From: Oscillospiraceae bacterium
GTDB taxonomy: Bacteria; Bacillota; Clostridia; Oscillospirales; Acutalibacteraceae
Assembly: GCA_029219165.1 (NCBI GenBank)
Contig: JAQXSW010000004.1
Coordinates: 1-41,793 of the forward strand
Direction of reading: 5' to 3'
Length of the DNA stretch: 41,793 bases
Under the pieces are notes generated by a model that saw nothing but the letters and a program-made list of their open reading frames with translations, ran no database searches and was not told the origin of the DNA. This document shows positions 40,562 to 41,793 of the stretch, one piece after another. The position numbers were made by a program, and so were the translations under genes. Position 1 is the stretch's first letter, and each line of letters opens with the position of its first letter.

Positions 40562-41296
40562 TCAGTTCATAAACTCTACTATCTTTTTCGCTGTAAATCC
40601 AATCTGCTCTTCATGTGAAATGTCGGCCTCATTGTCTCCCTTTTGGAAGCCGTAGTTACCAAACTGACCGTGATTTGCACCTTCAATGATTATTTCTTCA
40701 AAGTCCTCTGGGAAATTATGATGATATTCTGTATATCTTCCCATGTTGAATACGTTATCCTTTGAACCATACATACTGAGAACTTTCATACCTGTTCCGT
40801 TCATGTCATCATTTTTGTCAGGATATGCGGCAAGGAACACAACACCCTTATATGTATTTGGTCTTGCAACCGCATGTTTGCAAGCAATTGTTCCTCCAAG
40901 TGAATGTCCACCAATGTACCAATTTTCAATGTTTGGATAGAGTTCCTTATATTTCTTAAGGAATTTATCTGCTCTGCTCGGATGAAGAACCGCAAGGTTT
41001 ACAGGCATACCCATTACAACACAAAAATAGCCTTCTTTGGCAATTTTTGATAAGAGTTCATTGTAAGAATCAAATCCAACTTTTCCACCCGGATAGAATA
41101 TAAAACCGGCTTTTGCAGTTTCCGGGTCACCTATTTCACAATAAGTGCGATTCTTTTTTATTTTTACATTCTCAAGTTTCATGTCCTTTTGAGTGTGATA
41201 ATAAAAAAGACCGTAGATTGCTGTTGCAACAAACATAAAAACAACAAGGAAAAGTATAACTTCAAGAATTACTTTAAGTATTTTAAAAATAATCAT
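40562..41296 (-). CDS. Membrane-anchored alpha/beta hydrolase
   Basis: 244 residues. One N-terminal membrane helix (about 8-32, LKVILEVILFLVVFMFVATAIYG), then an extracellular alpha/beta-hydrolase domain. Oxyanion loop FYPGGKVGFDSY, nucleophile in IGGHSLGGTIACKHA (GHSLGG), Asp in MYGSKDNVFN and His in EGANHGQFGNYG. This resembles the Abhydrolase_5 group found in Firmicutes. No close operon partner; substrate unknown. ATG 41296 is preceded by AAAGAGGTG. Confidence 0.88.
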   Translation of the reverse strand: MIIFKILKVILEVILFLVVFMFVATAIYGLFYYHTQKDMKLENVKIKKNRTYCEIGDPETAKAGFIFYPGGKVGFDSYNELLSKIAKEGYFCVVMGMPVNLAVLHPSRADKFLKKYKELYPNIENWYIGGHSLGGTIACKHAVARPNTYKGVVFLAAYPDKNDDMNGTGMKVLSMYGSKDNVFNMGRYTEYHHNFPEDFEEIIIEGANHGQFGNYGFQKGDNEADISHEEQIGFTAKKIVEFMN

Positions 41297-41377
41297 TTTT
41301 GCACCTCTTTATCTTACTGTTTAAGATTATATGACATTTCATATCATATTTCAAGATTTTATGAACATGTTCATAAG
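41297..41377. other. Hydrolase upstream region with a 14-bp palindrome
   Basis: Contains ATGAACATGTTCAT at 41361-41374, a perfect palindrome about 65 bp upstream of the hydrolase start. It could be an operator. Otherwise AT-rich. Confidence 0.5.
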
Positions 41378-41605
41378 AAAAACTCCCCTGTTTTAGCGTG
41401 GGGCGTAAGGCAGTAACAAAAGCAAAAGGCGTGATGAAAGTGGTCGCGCCTTTTGCCTTATGTGGATAGCCGCTTTCGAGGCGCAAGGGATGCAGTCCCT
41501 TGCTCGGAACATAGTGACGCAAAACACCCCGGACATTCAGGTGTACGGGGTGTTCGGTCTCACCGAGCGCACATATGGGGATTACCCTGTATAGAAGTGC
41601 GTCCT
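41378..41605 (-). ncRNA. Multi-hairpin GC-richer segment, candidate structured RNA or element end
   Basis: Stems seen: GCAAAAGGCG (41422-41431) with CGCCTTTTGC (41447-41456), extended by TAAGG / CCTTA (41406-41410, 41456-41460); GCAAGGGA (41483-41490) with TCCCTTGC (41496-41503); AACACCCC (41523-41530) with GGGGTGTT (41547-41554); CGGT/ACCG (41555-41558, 41562-41565); and a long-range CTCGG/CCGAG (41503-41507, 41564-41568). On the minus strand the segment ends in CCCC...GGGG and a T-run (41375-41382), which suggests transcription leftward. GC is clearly above the surroundings. An open minus-strand frame crosses it but follows no protein pattern I know. Confidence 0.45.
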
Positions 41606-41640
41606 TAGTATCTGTTCGACAAATTGGAAGTTGTCTATTG

Positions 41641-41793
41641 TTAAATATTTGCAACAAATTCTTCTATCAAACTATTTATCTGTTCAGGTTTGTCTGTATT
41701 AGAATTATGTCCAGCTCCTTCAATCCATGTTAAAGGAATTTTCGTGTTTCTATGCCACGCTTTGTTATATCGTATGCACGAACCGGCATGATC
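41641..41793 (-). CDS. C-terminal end of an alpha/beta hydrolase (partial)
   Basis: Open frame entering from the right edge, stop TAA at 41643-41641, 50 residues visible. IPLTWIEGAGHNSNTDKPEQINSLIEEFV has the G-x-G-H catalytic-histidine motif and the closing helix of the fold. The rest of the gene is outside the window. It is distinct from the hydrolase at 40562. Confidence 0.7.
   Translation of the reverse strand, partial: DHAGSCIRYNKAWHRNTKIPLTWIEGAGHNSNTDKPEQINSLIEEFVANI

Noticed and set aside
41283-41657. 124-residue minus-strand ORF across the structured segment
   Set aside because: It spans the stop of the partial hydrolase, several strong stems and a terminator-like T-run, has no ribosome-binding site, and shows no protein motif.

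Overview
The window is a stretch of chromosome from an AT-rich, spore-forming, low-GC Gram-positive bacterium, most likely a member of the Clostridia (Oscillospirales/Ruminococcaceae type). Evidence: a cotJABC spore-coat operon, a cysteine T-box leader, the diaminopimelate pair dapF-dapL (LL-aminotransferase route), a FeoA-FeoB fusion with its Cys-rich partner, tar-type teichoic-acid genes, consensus sigma-A promoters and AGGAGG ribosome-binding sites. It is mostly core chromosome with one small, decayed mobile insertion. The species cannot be named from the sequence alone.

Layout. 1-4.5 kb: tail of an EamA-type transporter, a 20-bp repeat array, UDP-galactopyranose mutase (glf), a membrane J-domain protein with a zinc-ribbon partner, an amidohydrolase, and cotJA-cotJB-cotJC. 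4.5-8.8 kb: accessory patch with a large serine recombinase, a small companion ORF, a DUF6076 remnant, a perfect 38-bp palindrome, yaiI/yqxD, an alpha/beta hydrolase, a decapitated low-molecular-weight phosphatase and gene debris. 8.8-14.8 kb (minus strand): a DUF348-G5-3D cell-wall protein, then the operon PTS-EIIC-like gene, proB, proA, proC, mntP. 14.8-18.9 kb: a possible short leader peptide, a second repeat array, a candidate small RNA, then feoAB with its small Cys-rich gene, divergent from a DtxR-family regulator; two identical palindromes lie in the shared promoter region. 18.9-21.1 kb: TipAS-type MerR regulator, rplM-rpsI, a second candidate small RNA. 21.1-25.6 kb: third repeat array, cysS and cysE behind a Cys T-box, pgsA, rimO. 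25.6-29.5 kb: orphan phi-LC3-type holin, recA-recX, cysK, fourth repeat array, tRNA-Gln(CTG), rpmB. 29.5-35.5 kb: an ECF-sigma module (DUF4349 protein, sigma factor, putative anti-sigma, Lys/Glu-rich membrane protein), dapF-dapL, and a TTG-started amidase. 35.5-41.8 kb: cell-envelope cluster (two-domain GT2, tarI, tarJ, CDP-glycerol glycerophosphotransferase), aroQ, a membrane-anchored hydrolase, a strongly structured non-coding segment and the tail of another hydrolase.

Functional themes: cysteine supply (cysE, cysS, cysK, each with a plausible regulatory site), proline synthesis, metal homeostasis (feoAB, dtxR-type regulator, mntP), envelope building (dapF/dapL, tarI/tarJ, glycosyltransferase, glf) and sporulation. 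The less explained parts are the four repeat arrays held in strict 20-bp register, two promoter-plus-terminator units without a protein, the multi-hairpin segment near the right end, the ECF module with a giant charged helix, and two genes whose start codon directly follows a terminator-like hairpin. All calls come from reading the sequence; no database search was run.
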